A stretch of DNA of 64,000 bases, from NCBI GenBank assembly GCA_963974475.1, contig CAXBCR010000014.1, positions 1 through 64,000 on the forward strand, read 5' to 3'. This document shows, in pieces, positions 47,639-56,611 of this stretch. How positions within the stretch are numbered: position 1 is the stretch's first letter; the number at the start of each line of letters is the position of its first letter. Source of the stretch: CAJXZP01 sp963974475. Its GTDB lineage: Bacteria > Bacteroidota > Bacteroidia > Flavobacteriales_G > Salibacteraceae. The translations under genes and the position numbers were made by a program. The notes below the pieces were generated by a model. The model made no database searches, was not told the origin of the DNA, and saw only the letters and a list, made by a program, of their open reading frames with translations.

Positions 47639-48538
47639 CTAATTCACCTGTTTAACTGCCTCCTTCAATCCATCTGCAATTCCTTTTGGATTAAAATCAT
47701 AACATTCAATTATACGCGAATTGGTAAAACAGGAATTTGAAGGACGTAAATTTGCATTTGCAACATCCTTGCTTTCCGAAGTCGACAGGTAAGCAGAATT
47801 CAAACCGCATACCTCGGCAATTTGTACCGCAAAATCATAGATGGATATTTTTTCTGCTCCTCCGATATTAAAATTCCCGTTCAACGGATTATTAATTATC
47901 CGTTCGACCAACTTTACTACATCACCTATAAAGGTGGGTGTTCTAAATTGGTCTGTTACAATATTAAGTTTTTCACCATTCGATAAACCATCTCTCACCC
48001 AAGTGAAAAAGTTGCCTCTTGAGGCCGATTTTGAATAGCCGTAAACCAATACTGGACGAATAATACTCCAATTTGTTAATTTTTCAACCGCCATTTCACC
48101 TCTTCGTTTACTTTCACCATACCTACTTATTGGCTCAGAGCACTCATTCTCGTCATACCAATCATTAATTCCATCAAATACAAAATCAGAAGAAAAATAA
48201 ATTAGATGAGTATTTGAGTGAATGATTATGTCAACAATATTGGAAGTTACGGTGGTATTTACTTCAAAGCATAAATCAGGATTATTTTCACAAATATCTA
48301 CTTGAGAAATTGCCGCGCAATGAATGATGACATCAGGGTTAATCTGAGAAAACAACAATCGCATTTCCGCTAAACTAGTTAAGTCAATTTCATGATAAAT
48401 GATGGAAACATTTGGTAACCGATTAACTCCCTTACCGCAACCAAAAACATTCAAACTTGGATTCTTAGACAAGTTTTCCGCGATTTTGGAACCAATGAAA
48501 CCATTGGGCCCAGTAATCAAGACCTTTTTCAAAGGCAT
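47639..48538 (-). CDS. RmlD-like NAD(P)-dependent sugar-nucleotide reductase
   Basis: A 299-residue extended SDR of the RmlD (dTDP-4-dehydrorhamnose reductase) type. Rossmann motif GPNGFIG at 9-15, the RmlD-type DVIIHCAAISQVDICE near 69-84, and YxxxK as YGESK near 140. No other rhamnose genes are nearby, so the actual sugar is unknown. Its start codon shares one base with the stop of the potassium channel gene, so it is the last gene of a tightly packed operon. Confidence 0.85.
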   Translation of the reverse strand: MPLKKVLITGPNGFIGSKIAENLSKNPSLNVFGCGKGVNRLPNVSIIYHEIDLTSLAEMRLLFSQINPDVIIHCAAISQVDICENNPDLCFEVNTTVTSNIVDIIIHSNTHLIYFSSDFVFDGINDWYDENECSEPISRYGESKRRGEMAVEKLTNWSIIRPVLVYGYSKSASRGNFFTWVRDGLSNGEKLNIVTDQFRTPTFIGDVVKLVERIINNPLNGNFNIGGAEKISIYDFAVQIAEVCGLNSAYLSTSESKDVANANLRPSNSCFTNSRIIECYDFNPKGIADGLKEAVKQVN

Positions 48539-49551
48539 TAAATCTGAAAAATCGTGTTTATTTGCCTAATTTGAGTTTCGGTACCTAATACAAATATTTT
48601 ACAACCTGGCACAAGAACCAATTCTCTACTAGGATTTACAAAATACTCACCATTGGGTGATCTATAGCCCACAATTAAACAGCCAGAGTCATAACTATCA
48701 TCAAGCATTTTTAAATTTTCACCTTGAAATCGTTCCGGAATGTTGACGTATGAAATTTCTTCTAAATTAACCTCGTTGGAACCCATCACTGAAATGTGGT
48801 CCAAAAACTCATGCACATCTGGCGTAACTACCAAAGAACCCATATGAGCCCCCCCAACTTTATCAGGCATAATCACATTATCGCTACCTGCAATTCTTAA
48901 TTTCTTTTCGGAGCTATCTAAGGATGCACGACTTATTATCTGAATTTTTGGAGCTAATTCTCTTGCCGTAAGCACTACAAAAACATTGGCAGCATCACTT
49001 GGCAGGGTTGAAATAATGGACTGAGCTCTTTTAATCCCTGCTCTAATTAGCGTTTTTTCTGAGGTAGCATCTCCTTTGATATACAGCAAATTAGCCTCCT
49101 TTAAATGCAATAAGATGTCATCATTATTCTCAACAATAACGACTTCCTTCCCATAGGCTATCAGCGTTTTCACTGCTTGCGCACCATTTCTACCATGTCC
49201 ACAAACAATTACATGATTGGATATTCTATCTATATATGCGTCCACTTTATAATTTTTAAAATAATTCTGTAAATCACCATTCACGATATACCGCGTTATA
49301 TAACTCACGGTGTATGCAAAAATACCAAAGCTGAAAATTATTAAAAATGCAGTAAAAATTCTACCCTCAACAGATAAAGGTTGCACTTCTTTAAAACCAA
49401 CGGTAGAAACCGTAATAATGGTCATGTAAAAAGCATCTACAAAATTGTAGCTTTCAATAACCATAAACCCCAAAACTCCAGTCACAACTACTGTTGAAAG
49501 CAGGAATAATGAAAAATAAAGTTCCTTAAAATATTTAAATGCGCTTGTCAC
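48538..49551 (-). CDS. Two-helix potassium channel with RCK (TrkA) domains
   Basis: A 337-residue channel subunit. Two membrane helices (about 12-33 and 65-90) flank a pore loop with filter TVGFKEV (Thr50-Val56), not the canonical TVGYGD. An RCK-N nucleotide-binding domain follows (HVIVCGHGRNGAQAVK near 113-128), then an RCK-C domain to the end. It would form a tetramer gated by a ligand. Ion choice with this filter is uncertain. Third gene of the DUF2851-PspC-channel-RmlD operon. Confidence 0.88.
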   Translation of the reverse strand: MTSAFKYFKELYFSLFLLSTVVVTGVLGFMVIESYNFVDAFYMTIITVSTVGFKEVQPLSVEGRIFTAFLIIFSFGIFAYTVSYITRYIVNGDLQNYFKNYKVDAYIDRISNHVIVCGHGRNGAQAVKTLIAYGKEVVIVENNDDILLHLKEANLLYIKGDATSEKTLIRAGIKRAQSIISTLPSDAANVFVVLTARELAPKIQIISRASLDSSEKKLRIAGSDNVIMPDKVGGAHMGSLVVTPDVHEFLDHISVMGSNEVNLEEISYVNIPERFQGENLKMLDDSYDSGCLIVGYRSPNGEYFVNPSRELVLVPGCKIFVLGTETQIRQINTIFQI

Positions 49552-49554
49552 TTG

Positions 49555-49782
49555 TTAAAATTCCCAGACTGTGGCTCGTTTTGGTTTGAACCAATTTTTG
49601 TTTTTTAAAATAAAAGCCATCATTAAATAAAGAACTAATGGCGACCCCAAAGTTAGAAATGAAAGGTAAATAAAGTACACTCTAATACTATTAGTATTTA
49701 CATTAAATTTGGTACCCCACCACTCACAAACACCATACGCTTGATCCTCAAAGAATTCTTTTATTTTAATTACTATTTTCAT
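49555..49782 (-). CDS. PspC-domain membrane protein
   Basis: A 75-residue protein with a PspC domain: AYGVCEWWGTKFNVNTNSIR followed by one long hydrophobic stretch, FIYLSFLTLGSPLVLYLMMAF. PspC in enterobacteria senses envelope stress, but short PspC proteins elsewhere are little studied. The start codon overlaps the DUF2851 stop by 1 nt and the stop lies 3 nt before the channel gene. Confidence 0.85.
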   Translation of the reverse strand: MKIVIKIKEFFEDQAYGVCEWWGTKFNVNTNSIRVYFIYLSFLTLGSPLVLYLMMAFILKNKNWFKPKRATVWEF

Positions 49783-51050
49783 TATTGAAGGATTTGTTTA
49801 CCAATGCCACAAGTTAGACATTTCTTTGGTTTACAATAATTATTTGTTAGTTCTATTAACGACTGACTCTCAGACGCTCGTTTTGCAAAAATATTATTTT
49901 CCTTCCAAATTTTGGTAATAGAATTACTTTCAGACGGCAAGGATTCTAATAAATCTACTGCTTTTTCCTGAAATTCAGGATTAGCCGTTTCCTTTCCATA
50001 GTAAAACAATAAAGGAGCAACCGTATTAATTAACACCATATTCACGGCACTTTTACCTAGCCTCTTCTTTTTTGATACCGATACTTTTTGCAATGTATAA
50101 TGCGTTTCCCAGAAAGTGGACACAGAAACGTTAAGCTCCTTCCAATCCTGATTAATGGAGAAATCACGTATTAATGCACCGAACAGATTTCCAAACTTTT
50201 GAATAATTTGAGTCATTTGCACTAAACGTATGGTAGGAAAATTAGATGGTCTTACTCCTCCAAATTTCCAAATCTCTTTAGCTAAAACCTTAAATTGATA
50301 TTTGTTTTTTTGATGTGTAAATTCCTTTTGTAACGTCTTCGCGTAATCATCTTCTAATTCATCTTCAAGTAACCCAGCCACTCCAAGAAGAATAGCTTCC
50401 AATACCAAACCATTATTTCTATTCTTAATCAGAATTTTAAAGTCAATGCGTTCTGCTAACAGTTGCATGGGTAAAGCATTGGTTTTGAAACCAAAATTTT
50501 TCGCCAATTGAATAAAAACGGTTTGTTCCCAATTTCCTTTGGTACGCTCGTGAATTTCCGCAATTTCCATCACTTTTCTCTCTAAACGTTCAATTAACAG
50601 CCGACCAAGCCAATGACCTGTTTGAAATTCATCCAGCTTACCAGTCAATCCTTGACATACCAATTTGTTTTTTGCCAGTTTCAAATGATTATAATTGGAA
50701 ATTAATTGATTGGAAATTCTACCATTAAGCTCCAAGGTGGGTATGGGGTTACCGGCCACATCAAATACATCTTCATCATATTTCATTACCACATGAAGCA
50801 CCGTTTTCAAATAAGCCAAATCCGATTGATGTTGATGCCGGTACCAATCTGTAGAATTGAGATGCATCTCTACTTGTCCTACCCAAACTAGGTCTCCAAT
50901 TTTAATTTTCGCATTGAAAAAATCAGGGCCCGATTCGGTATTGTGATCCCCTACAGAAACAACTTCGATTTCCTGACCATCGGTCGTTTTAAGTTGATGT
51001 AGGTTGAATAATTTAAATTTCCAGACGTAGTGTAAAAAATCTTCGGACAT
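49782..51050 (-). CDS. DUF2851 family protein
   Basis: A 422-residue cytoplasmic protein. SVGDHNTESGPDFFNAKIKI near 33-52, WVGQVEMHLNSTDWYRHQH near 56-75, and the C-terminal NYCKPKKCLTCGIGKQIL are typical of DUF2851. The acidic residues D-F-N-A-K and E-M-H in these motifs suggest a nuclease-like site, but no function is established. The cysteine cluster could bind metal. ATG 51050 (MSEDFLHYVW) is preferred over one 18 nt upstream. First gene of the operon. Confidence 0.82.
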   Translation of the reverse strand: MSEDFLHYVWKFKLFNLHQLKTTDGQEIEVVSVGDHNTESGPDFFNAKIKIGDLVWVGQVEMHLNSTDWYRHQHQSDLAYLKTVLHVVMKYDEDVFDVAGNPIPTLELNGRISNQLISNYNHLKLAKNKLVCQGLTGKLDEFQTGHWLGRLLIERLERKVMEIAEIHERTKGNWEQTVFIQLAKNFGFKTNALPMQLLAERIDFKILIKNRNNGLVLEAILLGVAGLLEDELEDDYAKTLQKEFTHQKNKYQFKVLAKEIWKFGGVRPSNFPTIRLVQMTQIIQKFGNLFGALIRDFSINQDWKELNVSVSTFWETHYTLQKVSVSKKKRLGKSAVNMVLINTVAPLLFYYGKETANPEFQEKAVDLLESLPSESNSITKIWKENNIFAKRASESQSLIELTNNYCKPKKCLTCGIGKQILQ

Positions 51051-51155
51051 AGCATTGAGAATTAGCAATTTCGAAGGTATTACTAAATACTCAATTTTGA
51101 CGGGTTACTTCAATTTATTCCTGCTATTTGACAATTATTTTAACAACAGCGCAAA

Positions 51156-51977
51156 CTAAATAACTCCATTTTCAGCTAAATGCTTCGCCATTTCAAGTTG
51201 AATCTTTTTTGCTTCGATTCCCGCTTTTTCAGCAAAATCATCCTCATTAGAAGCATAAATTATCCCTCTAGATGAATTTACTAATAATCCACAATCGGCA
51301 ATCATGCCATATTTCACTACATCGCTTAAGCTACCTCCTTGCGCTCCCACACCTGGAACCAAGAAAAAGTGATTTGGGACTTGTTTTCTAACTACCCCAA
51401 TTTCTTCACCTCGGGTAGCTCCAACTACATACATCATGTTAGAAGGTGTTCCCCATTGTGAAGAGACCTCAAGTACTTTCTCAAATACCTTTTCACCACT
51501 TTGAAGCACCTGTTGTTGAAAATCCAACGCTCCCTTATTGGACGTTAGCGCCAATAAAATCACCCACTTTTCCTCATATGCCAAAAATGGCGTAACAGAG
51601 TCTTGCCCCATATACGGTGCTACGGTAATGGAATCAAAATCGGATGTTTCAAAAAATGCTTTTGCATACAAATGAGAGGTATTTCCAATATCTCCACGTT
51701 TAGCATCCGCGATTGTAAATATATTTTGTGGTATATATTCTAAGGTTTTTCGAAGGCTTTCCCACCCACTTTCACCTAAACTTTCGTAAAAAGCGATATT
51801 TGGTTTATAGGCGACACAAAAATCTTTAGTGGCATCAATAATGGCTTTATTAAACTCAAAAACGGGATCTTCTTTTTCCCACAAATGTGATGGTATTTTA
51901 TCTGGATCAGTATCCAAACCAACGCATAAAAACGTTTTTTTCCTTTTAATTTCAGCAACTAATTCGTCTCGTGTCAT
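51156..51977 (-). CDS. pyrF: Orotidine-5'-phosphate decarboxylase
   Basis: A 273-residue type 2 (longer form) PyrF that makes UMP from OMP. The catalytic Asp-Lys-Asp signature reads DAKRGDIGNTS near residue 91-101. The N-terminal FLCVGLDTDPDKIP segment binds the base. It lies 38 nt after prfA on the same strand. A TAnnTTTG sequence touches its start codon but is too close to serve it. Confidence 0.93.
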   Translation of the reverse strand: MTRDELVAEIKRKKTFLCVGLDTDPDKIPSHLWEKEDPVFEFNKAIIDATKDFCVAYKPNIAFYESLGESGWESLRKTLEYIPQNIFTIADAKRGDIGNTSHLYAKAFFETSDFDSITVAPYMGQDSVTPFLAYEEKWVILLALTSNKGALDFQQQVLQSGEKVFEKVLEVSSQWGTPSNMMYVVGATRGEEIGVVRKQVPNHFFLVPGVGAQGGSLSDVVKYGMIADCGLLVNSSRGIIYASNEDDFAEKAGIEAKKIQLEMAKHLAENGVI

Positions 51978-52015
51978 GCAAATTTATTTTCTATCCTTCT
52001 CGGATATCATTCCGT

Positions 52016-53083
52016 TTATTCCCCTTCTTGCAATTTGGCGGTGTTTTCAGCCAATTTCAATTCGTCCACAAATTTTTGAATATCTCCATCCATTACCGAT
52101 GGGAGGTTGTAAACTGTTAACCCAATTCTATGGTCAGTCACTCGCCCTTGCGGATAATTATATGTTCTAATTTTCGCAGATCTATCACCACTAGATACCA
52201 TTCCTTGTCTTAATACAGAATCGGCTTCCAATTTCTTTTGCAACTCCATATCATAAATACGTGAACGCAACACTTGAAGCGCTTTATCATAGTTACGAGG
52301 TTGTGATTTTTGATCTTGACATTGCGCCACAATTCCGGTAGGAAGGTGAGTTAAACGTACGGCAGAATAGGTTGTATTTACCGATTGACCTCCTGGTCCA
52401 GACGCACAATATAAGTCCTTACGAATATCCGAATTTTTAATCTCCACATCAAACTCATCTGCCTCAGGAAGAACCATAACCGTTGCTGCAGAAGTATGTA
52501 CACGACCTTGTGTTTCGGTTTGCGGAACGCGTTGTACACGATGTACACCGGCCTCAAATTTCAATTCGCCATAAACATCTTCGCCCTCTACCTCAATAAT
52601 CACCTCTTTATATCCACCCTGTGTTCCGTAACTTACATCCATTACGGATACTTTCCATCCACGACCTTCACAGTATTTGGTATACATTCTAAATAAATCA
52701 CCGGCAAAAAGTGAAGCTTCATCTCCTCCTGTACCCGCACGGAATTCCATTACGCAGTTTTTCTCGTCTTCAGGATCTTTTGGAACGAGCAGTTGCTTTA
52801 AGTCCTCTTCAATCACTGCTTTTTGAGGAACTAACTCTTGCAATTCCTCTTCCGCCATTTCCTTAAATTCAGGATCATCCTCTGTGCTAATAATTTCTTT
52901 ATTATTGGCAATATTGGAAATTACTTCTTGGTATTTTTCATACACGTCCACAATTTTACCAAGGTTTTTATATTCCTTGTTTAATCTGACGTAACGTTTC
53001 ATATCAGAAATAATAGCAGGATCTACAATCATTTTAGATACTTCTATAAAACGCTCTTTAATTAATTCTAATTTTTCTATCAT
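52016..53083 (-). CDS. prfA: Peptide chain release factor 1
   Basis: A 355-residue class I release factor that reads UAA and UAG. The universal GGQ is in ASGPGGQSVNTTYSAVRL near 222-239, where the Gln is normally methylated. The AGTGGDEASLFAGDLFRMY segment near 110-128 is typical of RF1. It sits between purM and pyrF with short gaps. Confidence 0.96.
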   Translation of the reverse strand: MIEKLELIKERFIEVSKMIVDPAIISDMKRYVRLNKEYKNLGKIVDVYEKYQEVISNIANNKEIISTEDDPEFKEMAEEELQELVPQKAVIEEDLKQLLVPKDPEDEKNCVMEFRAGTGGDEASLFAGDLFRMYTKYCEGRGWKVSVMDVSYGTQGGYKEVIIEVEGEDVYGELKFEAGVHRVQRVPQTETQGRVHTSAATVMVLPEADEFDVEIKNSDIRKDLYCASGPGGQSVNTTYSAVRLTHLPTGIVAQCQDQKSQPRNYDKALQVLRSRIYDMELQKKLEADSVLRQGMVSSGDRSAKIRTYNYPQGRVTDHRIGLTVYNLPSVMDGDIQKFVDELKLAENTAKLQEGE

Positions 53084-53135
53084 TCTAAATTCCTCTTATT
53101 ATAATACGCACTTCATTTAAGCTTCGGTGTAGCAC

Positions 53136-54299
53136 CTAGTACTTAAACTCCCCGTATTCGGAAGTAATAATTAATTCCCGTTTTTCAGATGCTTCCACTC
53201 GCCCAATAACTTGAGCAGGTATATTAAAGCTTTCAGAAATTGAAATTATTTTTTGAGCCGTTTCTTCATCGGTATAAATTTCCATACGGTGCCCCATATT
53301 AAAAACCTGATACATTTCTCTCCATTCGGTTTCGGACTGCTCTTTGATTAGTTTAAAGAGTGGTGGAATTTCAAACATATTATCCTTAATTACTCTATGC
53401 TCCCCAACAAAATGTAGTATTTTGGTTTGAGCACCTCCAGAACAGTGAACCATTCCATCTAATTGCCCTCTATGTTCTTTCAAAATAGCAGCAATCACTG
53501 GTGCATAGGTTCGGGTAGGCGATAAAACTAATTTTCCCGCGTTGAGCGGTGACCCGCTAACTTCGGAGGTTAATTCCATTCCACCTGAATATACTAACTC
53601 CGTATCAATGGATGAATCATAAGTTTGTGGATAGTTTTTGGCTACATTTTTACTAAACACATCGTGACGCGCAGAGGTTAACCCATTACTACCCATACCA
53701 CCGTTGTATTCTTTCTCATATGACGCTTGACCCGAAGAGGCTAAACCAACAATAACATTGCCCGGTTTGATATTCGCGTTATCTACAATTTCCGATTTTT
53801 TTAATCGAGCCACCACGGTAGAATCCACGATAATAGTACGAACCAAGTCACCTACATCGGCAGTTTCACCACCGGTAGAAATTATCTCAACTCCGTATTG
53901 TTTTAAATCTTCAATTAGTTCTTCGGTACCTTCAATAATGGCTTTAATGACTTCACCTGGTATTAAACCTTTGTTTCGACCAATAGTAGAAGACAATAAT
54001 ATTGGTCCGGTAGCTCCGACACACAACAAATCATCGATATTCATGATTAAGGCATCCTGTGCAATTCCTTTCCATACAGAGATGTCGCCTGTTTCTTTCC
54101 AATACGCATACGCGAGAGAAGATTTTGTACCTGCTCCATCTGCGTGCATTACTACACAGTGATCATGGCTACCGGTAAGATAATCGGGCACAATTTTACA
54201 AAAGGCTTTTGGAAACAATCCTTTATCTATATTTTCAATGGCTTTGTGAACGTCTGTTTTCTCTGCAGATACGCCCCTCTTTTCATACTTAGATGCCAT
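53136..54299 (-). CDS. purM: Phosphoribosylformylglycinamidine cyclo-ligase
   Basis: A 387-residue AIR synthetase, a PurM-fold ATPase in purine synthesis. Segments: HADGAGTKSSLAY near 52-64, DALIMNIDDLLCVGA near 81-95, ISTGGETADVGD near 140-151, and VFNMGHRMEIY near 325-335. It is longer than the 345-residue E. coli enzyme, a variation I have seen in this phylum. A perfect -7 box lies 40 nt upstream. Followed by prfA. Confidence 0.93.
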   Translation of the reverse strand: MASKYEKRGVSAEKTDVHKAIENIDKGLFPKAFCKIVPDYLTGSHDHCVVMHADGAGTKSSLAYAYWKETGDISVWKGIAQDALIMNIDDLLCVGATGPILLSSTIGRNKGLIPGEVIKAIIEGTEELIEDLKQYGVEIISTGGETADVGDLVRTIIVDSTVVARLKKSEIVDNANIKPGNVIVGLASSGQASYEKEYNGGMGSNGLTSARHDVFSKNVAKNYPQTYDSSIDTELVYSGGMELTSEVSGSPLNAGKLVLSPTRTYAPVIAAILKEHRGQLDGMVHCSGGAQTKILHFVGEHRVIKDNMFEIPPLFKLIKEQSETEWREMYQVFNMGHRMEIYTDEETAQKIISISESFNIPAQVIGRVEASEKRELIITSEYGEFKY

Positions 54300-54338
54300 A
54301 ATTTTTTCAATTTAAAATCACAATTATCAGATACGTTA

Positions 54339-54346
54339 CAAAGGTA
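54339..54346 (-). promoter_or_regulatory. -7 box of purM
   Basis: TACCTTTG on the minus strand, a perfect TAnnTTTG, 39 nt before the ATG at 54299. No -33 TTTG is apparent. Confidence 0.5.
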
Positions 54347-54390
54347 CTATTGATAATCAGAATACTTTTTACTTATATTATATATATACA

Positions 54391-54426
54391 AAAAAAGCAC
54401 CCCTAAATAAATAGGAATGCTCTTTA
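54391..54426 (-). terminator. Terminator of the PorE-like gene
   Basis: A minus-strand stem of about 14 bp with G-U pairs (AAAGAGCAUUCCUA / UAGGGGUGCUUUU) is followed by a long U-run. It lies 17 nt after the stop at 54443. Confidence 0.75.
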
Positions 54427-54442
54427 CTTATATATATGTTAT

Positions 54443-56476
54443 CTAATTATCTGATTCAGTAGCATCACCTTCTTCAGGTGTTGCTGGAGCAGCAACGTAA
54501 TCATCACGTATTACACGGAATGTGGTACGTCTGTTCTTTTGGTGTGCCGCTTCTTTTTCTTCCTTGGTAGGCAAAGAATTAATCACATCTTCTGCTATAA
54601 CCGGCATTGTTTCTCCATACCCCTTGGCAATCATACGCCCTGCTGGAATACCTTTAGACTCTAAATAATCCACACAACTTTGTGCACGTTTTTGAGATAA
54701 TATTTGATTGTTTTTATCTGTACCCCTCGCATCTGTATGCGACATCAGTTCAACCACTAATGTTGGATTATCAATAAGTGTTTGATACAAGAAATCTAAT
54801 GAATCTTTAGAGTTTACACTATCATTAACCTGCAATTCCCATTTAGCTAAATCATAACGTACTTCTGGAAATCTAATCTCATTTTTCTTAATCGATTGCA
54901 TTTTCACATCATGCACAATCTTGGTTGATTCGGTACGACCCAAAGTAGTTTCTTGACCGCTACCATTCAAATAACTCTTTTTAGAAAATTCTAAAGTATA
55001 AGAAGTTTCATCTTTAATGTAACGTTCGGTACCTCCTGGAATTTGGTCAAACTCATAATAACCAAGTTCATCTGTTTTAGATTCTACCGTAGATCCATCA
55101 GTCCCAATTAATTTAATAGAAACATCCGAAATCGGAGTTCCATCATCCACATCGGAAATCGTACCAGCAAGGATAAATTTCAATGGTGGTACTCTAAAAG
55201 ACCAGATATCATCCATTCCTCTACCACCTGGACGGTCAGAAGACAAATAACCTCTATTGGCTAACCCATCAAAAATAATAGCGAAATCATTATAAGATGT
55301 ATTGATAGGTGATTTCATGTTCTGTACATTATTCCACACATCAGTTACTCCCACACGGTCGGCACTAAAAATATCTAAACTACCCATTCCTGGATGCCCG
55401 TTAGAGGCGAAAAACAATCTACCATCTTCATGAATAAAAGGATACATTTCATCTCCGGAAGTATTTACATCTCCACCACAGTTGATGGCTTCACCCCAAG
55501 ATTTTCCTTTTTTATCATATTTAACGTACCAAATATCTTTACCACCAAAGCCACCTGGCATATCAGACGCAAAGAACAAATATTGATCCTTTAAACCAAT
55601 ACTTGGATGACCTACTACAGAAGTATCACTTTTACTTAAAGGAATCAATTCCGGTTCACCCCAAGCAGAGCCCACTTTTTTAGTAACGTAAATAGAACAA
55701 CCCAAACGAGATTTCTTTTTGGTTAAACAGCGTGTAAAATACACCGTTTTAAATTTAGAATCTGCACTTGCACTTCCTTCGTTTGCTGTACCATTATTTA
55801 TAACACCTTCATCAATTAAAGTAGGTGTCATCCATTTACGACTCTTTTTGTCTTGTTTTGAATACCAAATAGAAGAATAACTTTGCCCTGTAATTTCATC
55901 CACGTTATCGCCTACGCTACCTTCTTTAGTTGAAGTAAACATTATTGACTGATGTCTTTTGTCTGCCCAAGCAGGTGCAAAATCAGCTTTTTTTGAATTT
56001 ATTACTGGATCCTTTTCCACCAAATAACGACTTGGGTTATCCAACCATTCTTGTGCTTTCTTACATTCAGAAATATACTGGTCGGCTCTTGCATCCGAAG
56101 GATTCAATTCCTTATATTTTTTAAACTCCACAATCGCCTGATCATATAAGCCTGTTCTACGCATCGTTTCCGCATAATAAAACTGAGCTTCTGGGTCTTT
56201 GTAACCCGATTTAATAGCCTTGCTTAACCAACCTTTTGCATTATCAAAATCCTCCATTTTAAAATAGGAATATCCAATTCTATACAAAATAAGCTTCTTA
56301 CCAGCGTTTGATTTCTCTTTTGAATAGGCTGCTTTGTATAATACTACCGCTTCATAATAAGAGTGAGATTTGAATTTCGCATCAGCTTCTTTTGTTGCGC
56401 TTTTTTGGGCTAATAAACTGGAACCCAAAAACATAAACATTAACACGAATGGTAATCGAAGTACAAAAAATTTCAT
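54443..56476 (-). CDS. PorE-like OmpA protein (TPR, PD40 propeller, CarboxypepD_reg, OmpA)
   Basis: A 677-residue exported protein with signal peptide ending near SSLLAQ (residue 24). TPR repeats (about 28-135) are followed by PD40/WD40-like propeller blades (about 160-430), a carboxypeptidase-regulatory-like domain (about 440-530) and a C-terminal OmpA domain (about 550-655, with ELMSHTDARGTDKNNQ-LSQKRAQS). This is the domain order of PorE, the peptidoglycan-linked part of the Porphyromonas type IX system. Similar proteins occur in multiple copies per genome, so orthology is not proven. No lipobox cysteine is seen. Confidence 0.8.
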   Translation of the reverse strand: MKFFVLRLPFVLMFMFLGSSLLAQKSATKEADAKFKSHSYYEAVVLYKAAYSKEKSNAGKKLILYRIGYSYFKMEDFDNAKGWLSKAIKSGYKDPEAQFYYAETMRRTGLYDQAIVEFKKYKELNPSDARADQYISECKKAQEWLDNPSRYLVEKDPVINSKKADFAPAWADKRHQSIMFTSTKEGSVGDNVDEITGQSYSSIWYSKQDKKSRKWMTPTLIDEGVINNGTANEGSASADSKFKTVYFTRCLTKKKSRLGCSIYVTKKVGSAWGEPELIPLSKSDTSVVGHPSIGLKDQYLFFASDMPGGFGGKDIWYVKYDKKGKSWGEAINCGGDVNTSGDEMYPFIHEDGRLFFASNGHPGMGSLDIFSADRVGVTDVWNNVQNMKSPINTSYNDFAIIFDGLANRGYLSSDRPGGRGMDDIWSFRVPPLKFILAGTISDVDDGTPISDVSIKLIGTDGSTVESKTDELGYYEFDQIPGGTERYIKDETSYTLEFSKKSYLNGSGQETTLGRTESTKIVHDVKMQSIKKNEIRFPEVRYDLAKWELQVNDSVNSKDSLDFLYQTLIDNPTLVVELMSHTDARGTDKNNQILSQKRAQSCVDYLESKGIPAGRMIAKGYGETMPVIAEDVINSLPTKEEKEAAHQKNRRTTFRVIRDDYVAAPATPEEGDATESDN

Positions 56477-56570
56477 ATATTCTTCTTTTAATTTTTGAAA
56501 TAAACCCTATTTCGTTCGAGATTTATAAGGCCTCCAAAGTAAGTAAATATTTTAAATCTGAAAAACAATA

Positions 56571-56602
56571 AAAAGCCTCTTTTTGGAGTAAAAGAGGCTT
56601 TT
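56571..56602 (-). terminator. Terminator of glutamine synthetase gene
   Basis: AAAAGCCTCTTTT (56572-56584 region) pairs with AAAAGAGGCTTTT over about 13 bp with a short loop and U-run, 10 nt after the stop at 56612. Confidence 0.88.
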
Positions 56603-56611
56603 CAATTTTGC

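Noticed and set aside
51979..51986. TAAATTTG one base before the pyrF ATG, as another leaderless promoter
   Set aside because: It is too close. Transcription would begin inside the gene, and the first ATG matches the expected PyrF N-terminus. Read-through from prfA is more likely.
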